Below, piece by piece: positions 8,068-19,870 of a stretch of 45,556 nucleotides of DNA. The DNA comes from Collinsella aerofaciens (GTDB lineage Bacteria > Actinomycetota > Coriobacteriia > Coriobacteriales > Coriobacteriaceae). The notes under the pieces are model-generated. The model saw nothing but the letters and a program-made list of their open reading frames with translations, was not told where the DNA came from and ran no database searches. Every line of letters begins with the position of its first letter. Positions within the stretch are counted from its first letter, which is position 1. The stretch covers positions 1 through 45,556 of the forward strand of contig JAPJOH010000022.1 of the NCBI GenBank assembly GCA_030826265.1, in the 5' to 3' direction. Both the position numbers and the translations under genes were made by a program.

Positions 8068-9372
8068 TTGAAGGCGGACACTCAAACCATCGACATCCTG
8101 TTGTTGGGCAGCGGCGGCCGTGAGCATGCTTTGGCAGCTAAGCTCGCAGCATCACCGCGCGCCGGCAAGCTCTACATCGCGCCGGGCAACGGCGGCACCG
8201 CGAGCTGCGGCGAGAACGTTGTTCTCGACGACTGCGATCCTGCGGCCGTGGCGGCGTTTGCGCAGAGCCACGGATGCGGACTCGTGGTAATTGGCCCCGA
8301 GGCTCCGCTTGTGGCGGGCGTGGCCGACGCCGTGCGCGCGGCGGGTATTCCCTGCTTTGGCCCGGGTGCCGAGGGCGCCCAGATGGAGGGCTCCAAGCTG
8401 TTCTCCAAGCAGCTCATGGAGCGCGCCGGTATTCCGACGGCAGCCTATGGTTCGTTTACCGACGAGGCTTCGGCTCTTGCCTATGTGCGCGAGCAGGGCG
8501 CCCCGCTGGTCGTGAAGGCTGACGGCCTGGCTGCAGGCAAGGGCGTTATCGTGGCGACTGAGCTTGCGCAGGCCGAGGAGGCCGTGCGCGAGTGCTTTGG
8601 CGGCACCTTTGGCGATGCCGGCAACACCGTTGTCATTGAGGAAATGCTGGTTGGCCCCGAGTGCTCGCTGCTGGCCTTTACCGACGGCAAGACCGTGCGT
8701 CCTATGGCCACCTCGCAGGATCACAAGCGTGCACTCGAGGGCGACCTTGGCCCCAACACCGGTGGCATGGGCGTCTACAGCCCGGTGCCCATCGTGACCG
8801 ACGAGGAGCACGCCACCATGGTAAAGGTCATGGAGCAGACCGTGGCCGAGCTCGTCGCCGAGGGCATCGACTACCGCGGCTGCCTGTACGGCGGCTTTAT
8901 GCTTACCCCCGCCGGCCCCAAGGTGCTGGAGTTCAACGCCCGCTTTGGCGACCCTGAGACGCAGGTCGTGCTGCCGCGCCTCAAGAACGACCTGGTCGAG
9001 GTCATGCTGGCTTGTGCCAACTGTGAGCTCGATCAGATCGAACTCGACTGGCGTGACGAGTGGGCCGTGGCTGTTGTCCTGACGAGCGCGGGCTACCCCG
9101 GCAGCTACGAGAAGGGCAAAGTCATCACCGGCATCGCCGACGCCGAGGCCATGGAGAACGTGACCGTGTACCACGCGGGCACTGCCGTGGTGGACGGCCA
9201 GCTCGTGACTAATGGTGGCCGCGTGCTTGCCGTGACCGCTCTGGGCGACACGTTCGAAAACGCTCGCAACCTTGCCTACGAGGCCTGCGAGAAGATTGAT
9301 TTTGAGGGCAAGACCCTGCGTCACGACATCGGCCTGCGCGCGCTGCGCGGTCGCGACGCCTGGGATGCCTAA
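8068..9372 (+). CDS. purD: Phosphoribosylamine-glycine ligase (GAR synthetase)
   Basis: 434 aa. The second step of de novo purine synthesis: ATP-dependent joining of glycine to 5-phosphoribosylamine. The ATP-grasp enzyme shows LLLGSGGREHALA near residue 10, then GPEAPLVAGVAD, VVKADGLAAGKGVIVA and GLGPNTGGMG-type motifs (DLGPNTGGMGVYSP), with EFNARFGDPETQVV near residue 290. The start is the TTG at 8068, five bases after AGAGGAGG. The open frame continues 56 codons upstream, but that part overlaps the purA end and a hairpin. Twelve bases separate it from the downstream gene region. Confidence 0.96.
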   Translation: MKADTQTIDILLLGSGGREHALAAKLAASPRAGKLYIAPGNGGTASCGENVVLDDCDPAAVAAFAQSHGCGLVVIGPEAPLVAGVADAVRAAGIPCFGPGAEGAQMEGSKLFSKQLMERAGIPTAAYGSFTDEASALAYVREQGAPLVVKADGLAAGKGVIVATELAQAEEAVRECFGGTFGDAGNTVVIEEMLVGPECSLLAFTDGKTVRPMATSQDHKRALEGDLGPNTGGMGVYSPVPIVTDEEHATMVKVMEQTVAELVAEGIDYRGCLYGGFMLTPAGPKVLEFNARFGDPETQVVLPRLKNDLVEVMLACANCELDQIELDWRDEWAVAVVLTSAGYPGSYEKGKVITGIADAEAMENVTVYHAGTAVVDGQLVTNGGRVLAVTALGDTFENARNLAYEACEKIDFEGKTLRHDIGLRALRGRDAWDA

Positions 9373-9393
9373 AATCCGAGAGGAATGAGACGG

Positions 9394-10089
9394 ATGGACG
9401 AGAAGAACGAAGAGCTCGTGGACGCGCAGATCGTCGAAGAGGACAGCCGCATGTATGGGCACGCCGAGGGCGAGCCTGGTGGCGAGGCCGCTGACGAGCC
9501 GGCGCTGGTGCTGGGCGACGACGACCCGCACGATGCCGAGCTGCACGAGAAGATTCTTTCGGAGGAATGCGCCTGGAAGGGCAAGATCCTCGACGTCCAC
9601 CGTCTTGAGGTTGAGCTGCCCAACGGTCACCGCAGCGCTCGCGATATCGTTCGCCATCCGGGTGCGGCGGCCGTTGTGGCACTGACCGAGAGCGGCAAGA
9701 TCGTACTGGTGCGTCAGTACCGCACCGCCATCGACCGCGTGACGGTCGAGATTCCCGCCGGCAAGCTCGACCCGGGCGAGGATCCGCTCGATTGCGCTAA
9801 GCGCGAACTGCACGAGGAGACGGGCTTTAGGGCCGGTCGCATTCGCTTTTTGACGTCGATTGTCACGTCTTGCGGTTTTTGCGATGAGATCATCCACATC
9901 TACTTGGCTACCAAGCTCGAGTTTGATGCGCCCAACCCCGATGATGACGAGTTTGTCAACGTTGACCTGGTGCCGCTACACGAGCTGATCGACGCCGTGC
10001 TCGACGGCAAGATCGAAGACGCCAAGACCGTCGTGGGCGCGCTTGCCTGCGACAGCATCGCACACAGGCTGGGCGGAACTGAGCTTTAA
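9394..10089 (+). CDS. NUDIX hydrolase, ADP-ribose pyrophosphatase type
   Basis: 231 aa. A complete Nudix box, GKLDPGEDPLDCAKREL followed by HEETGF, sits near residues 126-148 and fits GX5EX7REUXEEXGU. Upstream strands VVALTESGKIVLVRQYR and the IPAGKLDPGE context are typical of the ADP-ribose pyrophosphatase branch, which hydrolyses ADP-ribose and related nucleoside diphosphate sugars with Mg2+. The first 55 or so residues are acidic and not part of the fold. ATG 9394 is 9 bases after GAGAGGA; the ATG at 9385 is too close to it. Substrate is inferred from subfamily features. Confidence 0.88.
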   Translation: MDEKNEELVDAQIVEEDSRMYGHAEGEPGGEAADEPALVLGDDDPHDAELHEKILSEECAWKGKILDVHRLEVELPNGHRSARDIVRHPGAAAVVALTESGKIVLVRQYRTAIDRVTVEIPAGKLDPGEDPLDCAKRELHEETGFRAGRIRFLTSIVTSCGFCDEIIHIYLATKLEFDAPNPDDDEFVNVDLVPLHELIDAVLDGKIEDAKTVVGALACDSIAHRLGGTEL

Positions 10090-10100
10090 AAGCGAGGGCG

Positions 10101-10143
10101 ACCCTGGGGCAAACACTACTGATTGTTTTGCCCCAGGGTTTTA
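10101..10143 (+). terminator. Terminator after the NUDIX gene
   Basis: A 13-bp perfect stem (10101-10113 with 10127-10139) followed by TTTTA. It ends only about 30 bases before the next gene's start. Confidence 0.8.
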
Positions 10144-10170
10144 CGTTGTTGTTTTATCTCCGAGGACTGC

Positions 10171-11943
10171 ATGTTTAGAAGATTCTTGTCTTATTACGAG
10201 CCCCAGATGGGGCTTTTTGTTGCTGATACTGTTTGTGCTCTGGTGCTTGCCGCCATTGACCTGGCGTTCCCCATTATCCTGCGCAATTTGACCGGTGGAC
10301 TGTTTACCCAGGGCCAGGCTGCCATTATGCAGGCGCTCGGCATGATCGCGGTGGGCTTGGTGCTGATGTATGCCGTCCGCTGTGCCTGCCGCTACTTTGT
10401 GAGCTATTGGGGTCACGTGATGGGCGCGCGCATGGAGTCCAAGATGCGCGAGGACCTGTTCGACCAGTATGAGCGCTTTAGCTTTGCGTACTTCGACCGC
10501 AACAGCTCGGGCGACATGATGAGCCGCGTGGTCAACGACCTGTTCGATATCTGCGAGGCGGCGCACCACGTGCCCGAGTGGATCATCATCTGCGGCATCG
10601 AGATTATCGGCTCGTTTGTGATTCTCTTTACCATCGCTCCGGTGCTGGCACTCGCCATGGCCGTGGTGACGGCGGCGTTTGCGGTCGTCATGTTTTGGCA
10701 GAACATGCGCATGCGCGAGGTCTTTAGCGACAACCGCAAAAAGATCAGCGGCATCAATGCGCAGCTGCAGGATTCGCTGGCGGGCATGCGCGTGGTCAAG
10801 AGTTTTGCCAATGAGGAGACCGAGCGTGCCAAGTTCCGTGCCTCTAACGACCGCTACCTTTTGTCCAAGGAGAACATGTATCACGCCATGGGCGTCTATA
10901 CCGCGACGTATGGCCTGCTCTCGGGTGTGCTCTATGTGATCGTAGTGCTGCTGGGCGGCTGGCTGGTCGCCCAGGGACAGCTGCAGGCGGTCGATATGGC
11001 GACCTTTGCACTCTATATTTCGCTGTTCTGCACGCCGCTTGAGACGCTCGTCAATTCGGCCGAAACGTATCAGAAGGCTATCGCCGGCTTTAAGCGTATG
11101 GACGAGGTGCTCTCGACCGCGCCGGATATCCAGGACAAGCCGGGCGCCACTGATCTGCAGGTGACTGTCGGCGCCGTGGAGTATCACGACGTGTGCTTTA
11201 ACTACGAGGACGTTGAGCTGGGCGAGGGCGATGCCGACGAGCGTCCCGTTATCGACCATATGGACCTGTCTATCAAGCCCGGGCAGACCATCGCGCTGGT
11301 TGGCCCCTCGGGCGGCGGCAAGTCCACGACCTGTTCGCTGCTGCCGCGCTTTTATGACGTGGCTGCCGGATCCATTAGCATCGACGGCCAGGACGTGCGT
11401 GACGTGACGCAGCATAGCCTGCGCCGTGCCATCGGCCTGGTGCAGCAGGATGTCTACCTGTTTGACGGTACGATTGGCGAGAACATCGCCTACGGCAAGC
11501 CGGGTGCTACGGCAGAAGAGATCGCTGAGGCGGCCCGTCGCGCCAATATCGATACCTTTATCGAGTCGCTTCCACAGGGCTATGACACGGTCGTGGGCGA
11601 GCGCGGCAGCCGTCTTTCGGGCGGGCAGAAGCAGCGCGTTGCCATCGCGCGTGTGTTTCTCAAGAACCCCAAGATCCTGATTTTGGACGAGGCGACGAGT
11701 GCTTTGGATAACGAGAGCGAGGAGGCGGTGCAGGAGTCGCTCGAAGAGCTGGCACGCGGCCGCACCACGATTATCATTGCCCACCGTCTTTCGACCATTA
11801 AGCACGCCGATGAGATTGCGACCGTTGAGCATGGTCGCGTTGTGGAGCGTGGCACGCACGAGGAGCTTCTCGCCCGTGGCGGCACCTATGCCCGTTACTA
11901 TCGAATGCAGTTCGAAGGTGCGCGTGCGCACGAGCTCGACTGA
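10171..11943 (+). CDS. ABC exporter, fused permease and ATPase (multidrug/lipid type)
   Basis: A 590-aa half-transporter. The N-terminal transmembrane domain (about residues 1-310) has six helices. The C-terminal ATPase has Walker A GPSGGGKST near residue 380, the Q-loop LVQQDVYLFDG, signature LSGGQKQR, Walker B ILILDEATSALD and the H-loop IIIAHRLSTI. This layout is type IV ABC exporters (MsbA/LmrA-like), which pump lipids, drugs or peptides outward and work as dimers. Only one half is seen, so a homodimer is likely. ATG 10171 follows CGAGGA by four bases. An unknown membrane protein follows 19 bases later, probably in the same transcript. Substrate cannot be read from sequence. Confidence 0.93.
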   Translation: MFRRFLSYYEPQMGLFVADTVCALVLAAIDLAFPIILRNLTGGLFTQGQAAIMQALGMIAVGLVLMYAVRCACRYFVSYWGHVMGARMESKMREDLFDQYERFSFAYFDRNSSGDMMSRVVNDLFDICEAAHHVPEWIIICGIEIIGSFVILFTIAPVLALAMAVVTAAFAVVMFWQNMRMREVFSDNRKKISGINAQLQDSLAGMRVVKSFANEETERAKFRASNDRYLLSKENMYHAMGVYTATYGLLSGVLYVIVVLLGGWLVAQGQLQAVDMATFALYISLFCTPLETLVNSAETYQKAIAGFKRMDEVLSTAPDIQDKPGATDLQVTVGAVEYHDVCFNYEDVELGEGDADERPVIDHMDLSIKPGQTIALVGPSGGGKSTTCSLLPRFYDVAAGSISIDGQDVRDVTQHSLRRAIGLVQQDVYLFDGTIGENIAYGKPGATAEEIAEAARRANIDTFIESLPQGYDTVVGERGSRLSGGQKQRVAIARVFLKNPKILILDEATSALDNESEEAVQESLEELARGRTTIIIAHRLSTIKHADEIATVEHGRVVERGTHEELLARGGTYARYYRMQFEGARAHELD

Positions 11944-11962
11944 TTGATATGACAGGAAGTTT

Positions 11963-12928
11963 ATGGCTGACAAGAACCCTTTGACTCCGGAAGAAGTGAC
12001 GGAGTTATTCTCCGAAATCGATGCATCCGGCGTCTTGGATCCCACGCTTGCCAAAAAGCGAACCGAGCGCATGCGTGAGAAGGAGGCTGCGTCCAAGCGC
12101 GGTGACAAAGCGGCGCTAGCGCAGCTGCGCAGTGAGGACCGCGCGAGCCAGGCAAAACATATCGACCCGCTGTCCGAGGACGATCCTTCGGGCTCGCAGG
12201 TGAGCCATACCATTACGAAGACCGCGATGGCCGTGGTCATCGGTATTTTGGTGCTGATCGTGGGCATGCAGATTGGCTACGGCGTGATGCGTCGTCTGAA
12301 CACCGCCAACCTGTCCGAGAGCGTTTCGGTCGATACCGTTTCGACGGCGCTGAAGGGTGGACTCGAGTGGGGCAACGGCTTTACGCAGTTCCCGCTCGAC
12401 TTTACCGTCGATGAAGCCGATGAGCGTACGGGCACGGTCGAGGTGACGGTGTTGGACACATCGTCTGCCAACGAGCTCGAGCTGCTGTCCAACGGGCAGA
12501 TCCAGGCCGCGGCGCTTGCGACCAACGCGCTGCTCAACGACAAGATCGACCGCGTGGTGTATAACATTCACGCCTATATCGACGAGGATAGCAACATTCA
12601 GCACGATTCCTTCTTTGGCATGTTCCCCGCGCGGGGCCACCAGAGCGCCATTTTGACGTTCGTGTGGACCAAGAGCTCATCCAACGCCACGAGTATCGAC
12701 TGGAAGATGCGCATCGTGAGTATGGATGACACCATCGCCGAGCGCATTCAGAAACAGGTGAACTCGGTGTCGTCGTTGATTGAGGACCCGGTGGTGAGCC
12801 AGACCAAGATTGACGAGGAAAAGGCCGAGCGTGACCTGGAACATCGTCTGCATGGCCGCGAGATTTTCCGCGGCGGCAAGCCCGATCGCACACCGTCCGA
12901 ACTGCTGGAGCAGGACAAGAAAAAATAA
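11963..12928 (+). CDS. Conserved single-pass membrane protein, function unknown
   Basis: 321 aa. The first 70 or so residues are charged and cytoplasmic in character (PLTPEEVTELFSEIDASGVL, then Lys/Arg/Glu-rich). One membrane helix follows at about residues 80-103 (MAVVIGILVLIVGMQIGYGV), then an extracellular domain of about 215 residues. This has mixed alpha/beta character, no signature I recognise, and a highly charged C-terminus ending DKKK. It follows the ABC exporter by 19 bases and ends at a strong terminator, so it may be a partner of that exporter. That link is an inference from position. Confidence 0.75.
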   Translation: MADKNPLTPEEVTELFSEIDASGVLDPTLAKKRTERMREKEAASKRGDKAALAQLRSEDRASQAKHIDPLSEDDPSGSQVSHTITKTAMAVVIGILVLIVGMQIGYGVMRRLNTANLSESVSVDTVSTALKGGLEWGNGFTQFPLDFTVDEADERTGTVEVTVLDTSSANELELLSNGQIQAAALATNALLNDKIDRVVYNIHAYIDEDSNIQHDSFFGMFPARGHQSAILTFVWTKSSSNATSIDWKMRIVSMDDTIAERIQKQVNSVSSLIEDPVVSQTKIDEEKAERDLEHRLHGREIFRGGKPDRTPSELLEQDKKK

Positions 12929-12934
12929 GACGCC

Positions 12935-12977
12935 ATCATCCCGCGTGAGCCACAAGCCCCGCGGGATGATTTTTTTT
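12935..12977 (+). terminator. Terminator before carA
   Basis: An 11-bp perfect stem ATCATCCCGCG/CGCGGGATGAT followed by eight T. Confidence 0.92.
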
Positions 12978-13000
12978 GGGACGGGGATTAAAAAACATTA

Positions 13001-13014
13001 TGCATAGAAAGTCA
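13001..13014. promoter_or_regulatory. Candidate ArgR (ARG) box upstream of carA
   Basis: TGCATAGAAAGTCA matches 11 of 14 positions of the ARG-box consensus TGAATWWWWATTCA. It lies in an AT-rich island about 70 bp upstream of a TACAAT -10-like box (13072-13077). carAB is commonly controlled by both arginine and pyrimidines. A single half-matching site is weak evidence. Confidence 0.25.
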
Positions 13015-13106
13015 TAATTATCATTTCGTAAACATTTCGATGAAATTAACGCCATGAGGCATGCTTGCGGTTACAATACCGCGAGGCCTAACTACACACC
13101 TTTAAG

Positions 13107-13124
13107 CCGGTCCTGTGAGACCGG
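13107..13124 (+). promoter_or_regulatory. PyrR-type RNA-binding loop overlapping the carA translation start region
   Basis: A hairpin CCGGTC-CTGTGA-GACCGG contains TCCTGTGAG, which fits the UCCNGNGAG core of PyrR-binding loops. It lies directly before the Shine-Dalgarno AAGGAG (about 13126-13131) and ATG 13136. In mycobacteria, PyrR is reported to bind such a loop near the ribosome-binding site and block translation when UMP is high. The placement suggests translational control of carAB rather than terminator-based attenuation. Confidence 0.55.
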
Positions 13125-13135
13125 GAAGGAGAATT

Positions 13136-14575
13136 ATGGCGAACAACCATACCGCGGGCGCTGCCGCCCGCACCTTCGCGCCCAGCGAGCTTTGCCAGCG
13201 CATGCTGGCCAAAACCAGCAAGGGCACCTGCGGTCCCTGCATCCTGTATCTTGAGGATGGGACCATTTTTTATGGACGTGCATGCGGCGCCGAGGGCACC
13301 GCGACCGGCGAAGTCTGCTTCAACACCTCGCTCGAGGGCTACTTTGAGGTCATGACCGACCCGAGTTATGCCGGCCAAATCGTAACCATGACCTATCCGC
13401 AGATCGGCAACTACGGTATCGACGAGACCGACGTCCAGTCGGCCTTCCCCGGCGACGCCGTGCGCCCTGCGAGCGCTCCGGCCATGCGCGGCATGATCGT
13501 TCGCGACATGTGCGCCACGCCTTCTAACTGGCGCTCGGCCGTTAGCGTGCCGGAGTACCTGCGCGCTCACGGCATCGTCGCTATCGAGGGCGTCGACACC
13601 CGCGCTCTGGTGCGCCATCTGCGCGACAATGGTTCCAAAATGGGCATTATCTCGACCGAGATCTTCGACGTCGACGAGCTTGCCGAGCGTCTGGCCGCAG
13701 CGCCCACGCTGGTAGGCGAGAACCTGGTCAAGACCGTAAGCTGCCCCGCGCCTCACGAGTTTGTGGCCGCCGACCTGCCTGCCACGCATGACTTTGCGCT
13801 TTCGGCTGCCGCTCCTGCCCGTCACAAAGTGGTCGCCTACGACTGCGGTGTGAAGCGCGGCATTCTGGAGGGCCTGGTGCGCGCCGGCTGCGATCTTACC
13901 GTCGTGCCGTGGGATACGCCAGCTCAGCAGGTGCTCGACATGAATCCCGATGGCGTCTTTTTGTCCAACGGCCCCGGCGACCCCGACGCCGTGGTGGAGA
14001 CCTACGAGCAGGTGCAGCAGCTGATCGGCAAGGTGCCGGTCTTTGGTATTTGTCTTGGTCACCAGATGATCAGCCTGGCCTGCGGCGCCCAGATGGAAAA
14101 GCTTAAGTTTGGTCACCGCGGTGGCAACCAGCCGGTCATGAACCTGGTAAGCCGTCGCGTGGAGATCACCGCACAAAACCATGGCTTTGGCCTGCTGTTC
14201 CCCAGCCTGGGCAAGCTTGTCCCCGAGCTTTCCGGTGGCGAGACCGAGCATGCGGCCGATGGAGATCTGCGCGTCTGGGTGCGCCGCGGAATCGCGCCGG
14301 TCGTGATGAACGAGCGCTTTGGCCGCATTCGCCTGACGCACGTGAACCTCAACGACGGCACCGCCGAGGGCATCCAGCTGCTCGACGCTCCGTGCTTCTC
14401 GGTCCAGTACCACCCCGAGGCCTCGCCTGGCCCCACCGATGCCCACTATCTCTTTACTGCCTTTACGCGACTCATGGACGGCGAGGAGAACTACCTGGAC
14501 ATCGATACCGCGAAGGACCGCCTTGCCGGCTGGAACTTTGCTGAGTCCGAGACCGCTGAGACCGAGGAGAACTAA
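13136..14575 (+). CDS. carA: Carbamoyl-phosphate synthase small (glutaminase) subunit
   Basis: 479 aa. Hydrolyses glutamine and channels ammonia to CarB to make carbamoyl phosphate for pyrimidines and arginine. The N-domain has FNTSLEGYFEVMTDPSYAGQ. The class I glutaminase domain has the catalytic Cys in GICLGHQM (about residue 306) and His/Glu in YHPEASPG (about 426/428). The enzyme is about 95 residues longer than the usual 380 or so: an N-terminal extension of about 35 residues, and an insert of roughly 35-45 residues between QNHGF and HVNLNDG, rich in Gly, Glu and Arg. ATG 13136 has AAGGAG. It ends one base before the carB ATG. Confidence 0.95.
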   Translation: MANNHTAGAAARTFAPSELCQRMLAKTSKGTCGPCILYLEDGTIFYGRACGAEGTATGEVCFNTSLEGYFEVMTDPSYAGQIVTMTYPQIGNYGIDETDVQSAFPGDAVRPASAPAMRGMIVRDMCATPSNWRSAVSVPEYLRAHGIVAIEGVDTRALVRHLRDNGSKMGIISTEIFDVDELAERLAAAPTLVGENLVKTVSCPAPHEFVAADLPATHDFALSAAAPARHKVVAYDCGVKRGILEGLVRAGCDLTVVPWDTPAQQVLDMNPDGVFLSNGPGDPDAVVETYEQVQQLIGKVPVFGICLGHQMISLACGAQMEKLKFGHRGGNQPVMNLVSRRVEITAQNHGFGLLFPSLGKLVPELSGGETEHAADGDLRVWVRRGIAPVVMNERFGRIRLTHVNLNDGTAEGIQLLDAPCFSVQYHPEASPGPTDAHYLFTAFTRLMDGEENYLDIDTAKDRLAGWNFAESETAETEEN

Positions 14576-14576
14576 C

Positions 14577-17891
<3,315 letters not shown>

Positions 17892-17905
17892 TGTGACCTG
17901 TCCGG

Positions 17906-17992
17906 CCGGGGCGGGAGGGGCCGAGATTTCCCCCTTTCGCTCCGGCTGCAAGCAGAGTCGCTCAGGAGGAAACTCGGCCCCTCCCGCCCCGG
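17906..17992. repeat. Long GC-rich inverted repeat after carB
   Basis: Arms 17906-17931 and 17968-17992 are complementary over 25 bp with a single extra A in the left arm; the loop is about 36 nt. There is no T tail. First of three consecutive inverted repeats in the 444-bp carB-purE gap. Confidence 0.85.
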
Positions 17993-18064
17993 TCTGCGGT
18001 GACTCGGTTGCACCGTGTGCTGCCGATGGGGCTTTGCGCGTTGACTCGGGCTGAAAAGAAAATG

Positions 18065-18116
18065 AGTGTGGGCTCTGTCGTTCGAATGAACGACAGAGCC
18101 CACACTTTTATTTCAG
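18065..18116 (+). terminator. Perfect 19-bp hairpin terminator after carB
   Basis: Arms 18065-18083 and 18088-18106 pair perfectly around GAAT and are followed by TTTTATTT. Outer CTGAAA/TTTCAG bases extend the symmetry, and the opposite strand is also T-rich past the stem. Confidence 0.85.
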
Positions 18117-18152
18117 CCAACGTACGTCATGGCAATATCCGGTAGGTCGCAG

Positions 18153-18240
18153 GGCGCTTCGCGGGCGGGCCAGGCTTTATCTGAACGACTTTGCGAAGCA
18201 ACCGGAGCGAAGATAAAGCCTGGCCCGCCCGCGAAGCGCC
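18153..18240. repeat. Perfect 30-bp inverted repeat with a 28-nt loop
   Basis: Arms 18153-18182 and 18211-18240 are exactly complementary over 30 bp; the loop is 18183-18210. It lies just upstream of the purE promoter region (TATACT at 18267-18272). No open frame or T tail accompanies it. It is consistent with a small non-autonomous palindromic element. Confidence 0.85.
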
Positions 18241-18335
18241 ACAAAGACCGCAGGGACGGGAGCAGCTATACTACTCTCAGTAGTTAAGGGTCGCGGATTG
18301 GCCGCGTCACCGCTCTCAACAGGAGGTCTTTGTTT

Positions 18336-18800
18336 ATGGCAGATCAAAAGCCGGTTGTCGGGATCATCATGGGTTCCAAGTCCGATCTGGGCGTTATGGA
18401 AGGTTGCACCGCCGAGCTCGAGGCGCTTGGTGTGCCCTATGAGCTCGTCATTGCGAGCGCACACCGCACGCCGGCGAAGGTCCACGAGTGGGCCTCGACT
18501 GCCGCCGATCGCGGTATCAAAGTGATTATCGCCGCCGCCGGCAAGGCCGCTCACCTGGGTGGTGTCGTGGCTGCCTTTACGCCGCTGCCGGTCATCGGCG
18601 TGCCTATGAAGACGAGTGACCTGGGCGGCATGGATTCGCTGCTGTCGATGGTGCAGATGCCTTCGGGCGTGCCCGTGGCCTGTGTTGCCATCAACGGCGC
18701 CAAGAACGCCGCCATCTACGCCACGCAGATTCTGGGCGCTTGCGACCCCGAGTACCGCAAGGTTATCGAGAAGATGAAGCAGGAGATGGCCGACGCCTAG
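18336..18800 (+). CDS. purE: N5-carboxyaminoimidazole ribonucleotide mutase (PurE)
   Basis: 154 aa. Rearranges N5-CAIR to CAIR in purine synthesis. GIIMGSKSDLGVM at the N-terminus and the SAHRTP loop carrying the catalytic His are class I PurE hallmarks, with AAGKAAHLGGVVA and TPLPVIGVPM following. Class I enzymes normally work with PurK, which is not in this window. ATG 18336 is nine bases after AGGAGG; a TTG at 18330 is too close. Length is normal. Single purine gene here, separated from carB by repeats, with the sortase gene next downstream. Confidence 0.95.
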   Translation: MADQKPVVGIIMGSKSDLGVMEGCTAELEALGVPYELVIASAHRTPAKVHEWASTAADRGIKVIIAAAGKAAHLGGVVAAFTPLPVIGVPMKTSDLGGMDSLLSMVQMPSGVPVACVAINGAKNAAIYATQILGACDPEYRKVIEKMKQEMADA

Positions 18801-18835
18801 GCGTTCCGCCGTTTCACCGCAGTATAAGGAGAGCC

Positions 18836-19834
18836 ATGTCCGACTATCAGGGAAAACGATTCAAGACTTCTCAGATTCCCGATCCGTCGAAGCCGGGTGC
18901 TGCCCATGCGGCACAGCAGGGTCGGACATCCTCTCCTCAGCAGCCGCGCGCGCCGCGTTCCGTAACGCCGGCGACGCATCGTCGACAGGACGCGCCGGCC
19001 GCATATCATCCTTCGTCTTATAGCACTGCTAAGAAACCGCCCCGGTCTTCATCGCATGCCGCGCCGTCGGATTACACCGAGCCGCCGCGCAAAAAGCGCC
19101 GCTCCATTATTCCCATTCTGCTCATCATCGTGGGCATCGGTCTGATTGTCGCCGCTGCCGCTATCTTTATTAATGCTCAGATTGGCTATAAGCAGGCGAG
19201 CGATTCGTATCAGAAAATCGAGAAGCAATATATAAGCGATAAGGACGCCAGCGGCGTGCCGATTATCGACTTTGATGCACTTGCCCAGACAAATCCCGAG
19301 GTTGTGGGTTGGATTTACGCGCCGGGAACCAACATCAACTATCCCGTGGTGCAGACCAATAACAACTCCAAATACCTCAACACGCTGTTTGACGGTACGT
19401 CCAATGCATCGGGTGCGATCTTCTTGGACAGCGACGACACCGCGCCGGGAATGGTTGACCAGCAGACCACGATTTACGGCCACCATATGAACGATGGGTC
19501 GATGTTCAACGTGATTTCGGACACCACCGACCAAGCGACGTTCGATAGCATCGAGTACGCGTATTACATCACGCGCGATGTAACGTATAAGCTGCGACCG
19601 CTGGCGACCAAGGTGGTCGAGGACACGTATGCCAAGGCGCGCACGCCCAATTTTGAGGGCGACGACGGGCTCAAGAACTACCTGTCCGAGATGCTCGACG
19701 GTGCCTCTGCCGTGGCGAGCGATGCCACCGATCGTGCCGCTTCGGCAACCAAGGTTGTAACGCTTGTGACCTGTCGTTCGTTATCGCTGAGCAACACGCG
19801 TGCCGTCATGGTGCTCACGCCGGTCGAGGAATAG
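18836..19834 (+). CDS. srtB: Class B sortase
   Basis: A 332-aa membrane transpeptidase that cleaves sorting motifs of secreted proteins and links them to the cell wall or pilins. About 80 N-terminal residues are cytoplasmic, basic and Ser/Pro-rich; a membrane helix follows (SIIPILLIIVGIGLIVAAAA, about 88-110). The catalytic domain has the class B-like start NPEVVGWIYAPGTNINYPVV, His216 in YGHHMN, Cys313 in TLVTCRS and Arg322 in NTRAVM. All three catalytic residues are present. ATG 18836 has AAGGAG. It follows purE by 35 bases. Whether it handles the LAxTG proteins at 33.7-42.7 kb is uncertain, since LAxTG is usually a class E motif. Confidence 0.92.
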   Translation: MSDYQGKRFKTSQIPDPSKPGAAHAAQQGRTSSPQQPRAPRSVTPATHRRQDAPAAYHPSSYSTAKKPPRSSSHAAPSDYTEPPRKKRRSIIPILLIIVGIGLIVAAAAIFINAQIGYKQASDSYQKIEKQYISDKDASGVPIIDFDALAQTNPEVVGWIYAPGTNINYPVVQTNNNSKYLNTLFDGTSNASGAIFLDSDDTAPGMVDQQTTIYGHHMNDGSMFNVISDTTDQATFDSIEYAYYITRDVTYKLRPLATKVVEDTYAKARTPNFEGDDGLKNYLSEMLDGASAVASDATDRAASATKVVTLVTCRSLSLSNTRAVMVLTPVEE

Positions 19835-19870
19835 ATTATGGGCTACTCAATGACGGTGAAAGGAGAAATG

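Noticed and set aside
13012..13023. A second ARG box, TCATAATTATCA
   Set aside because: It overlaps the first candidate and is out of phase with the usual spacing of paired boxes; the match is poor.
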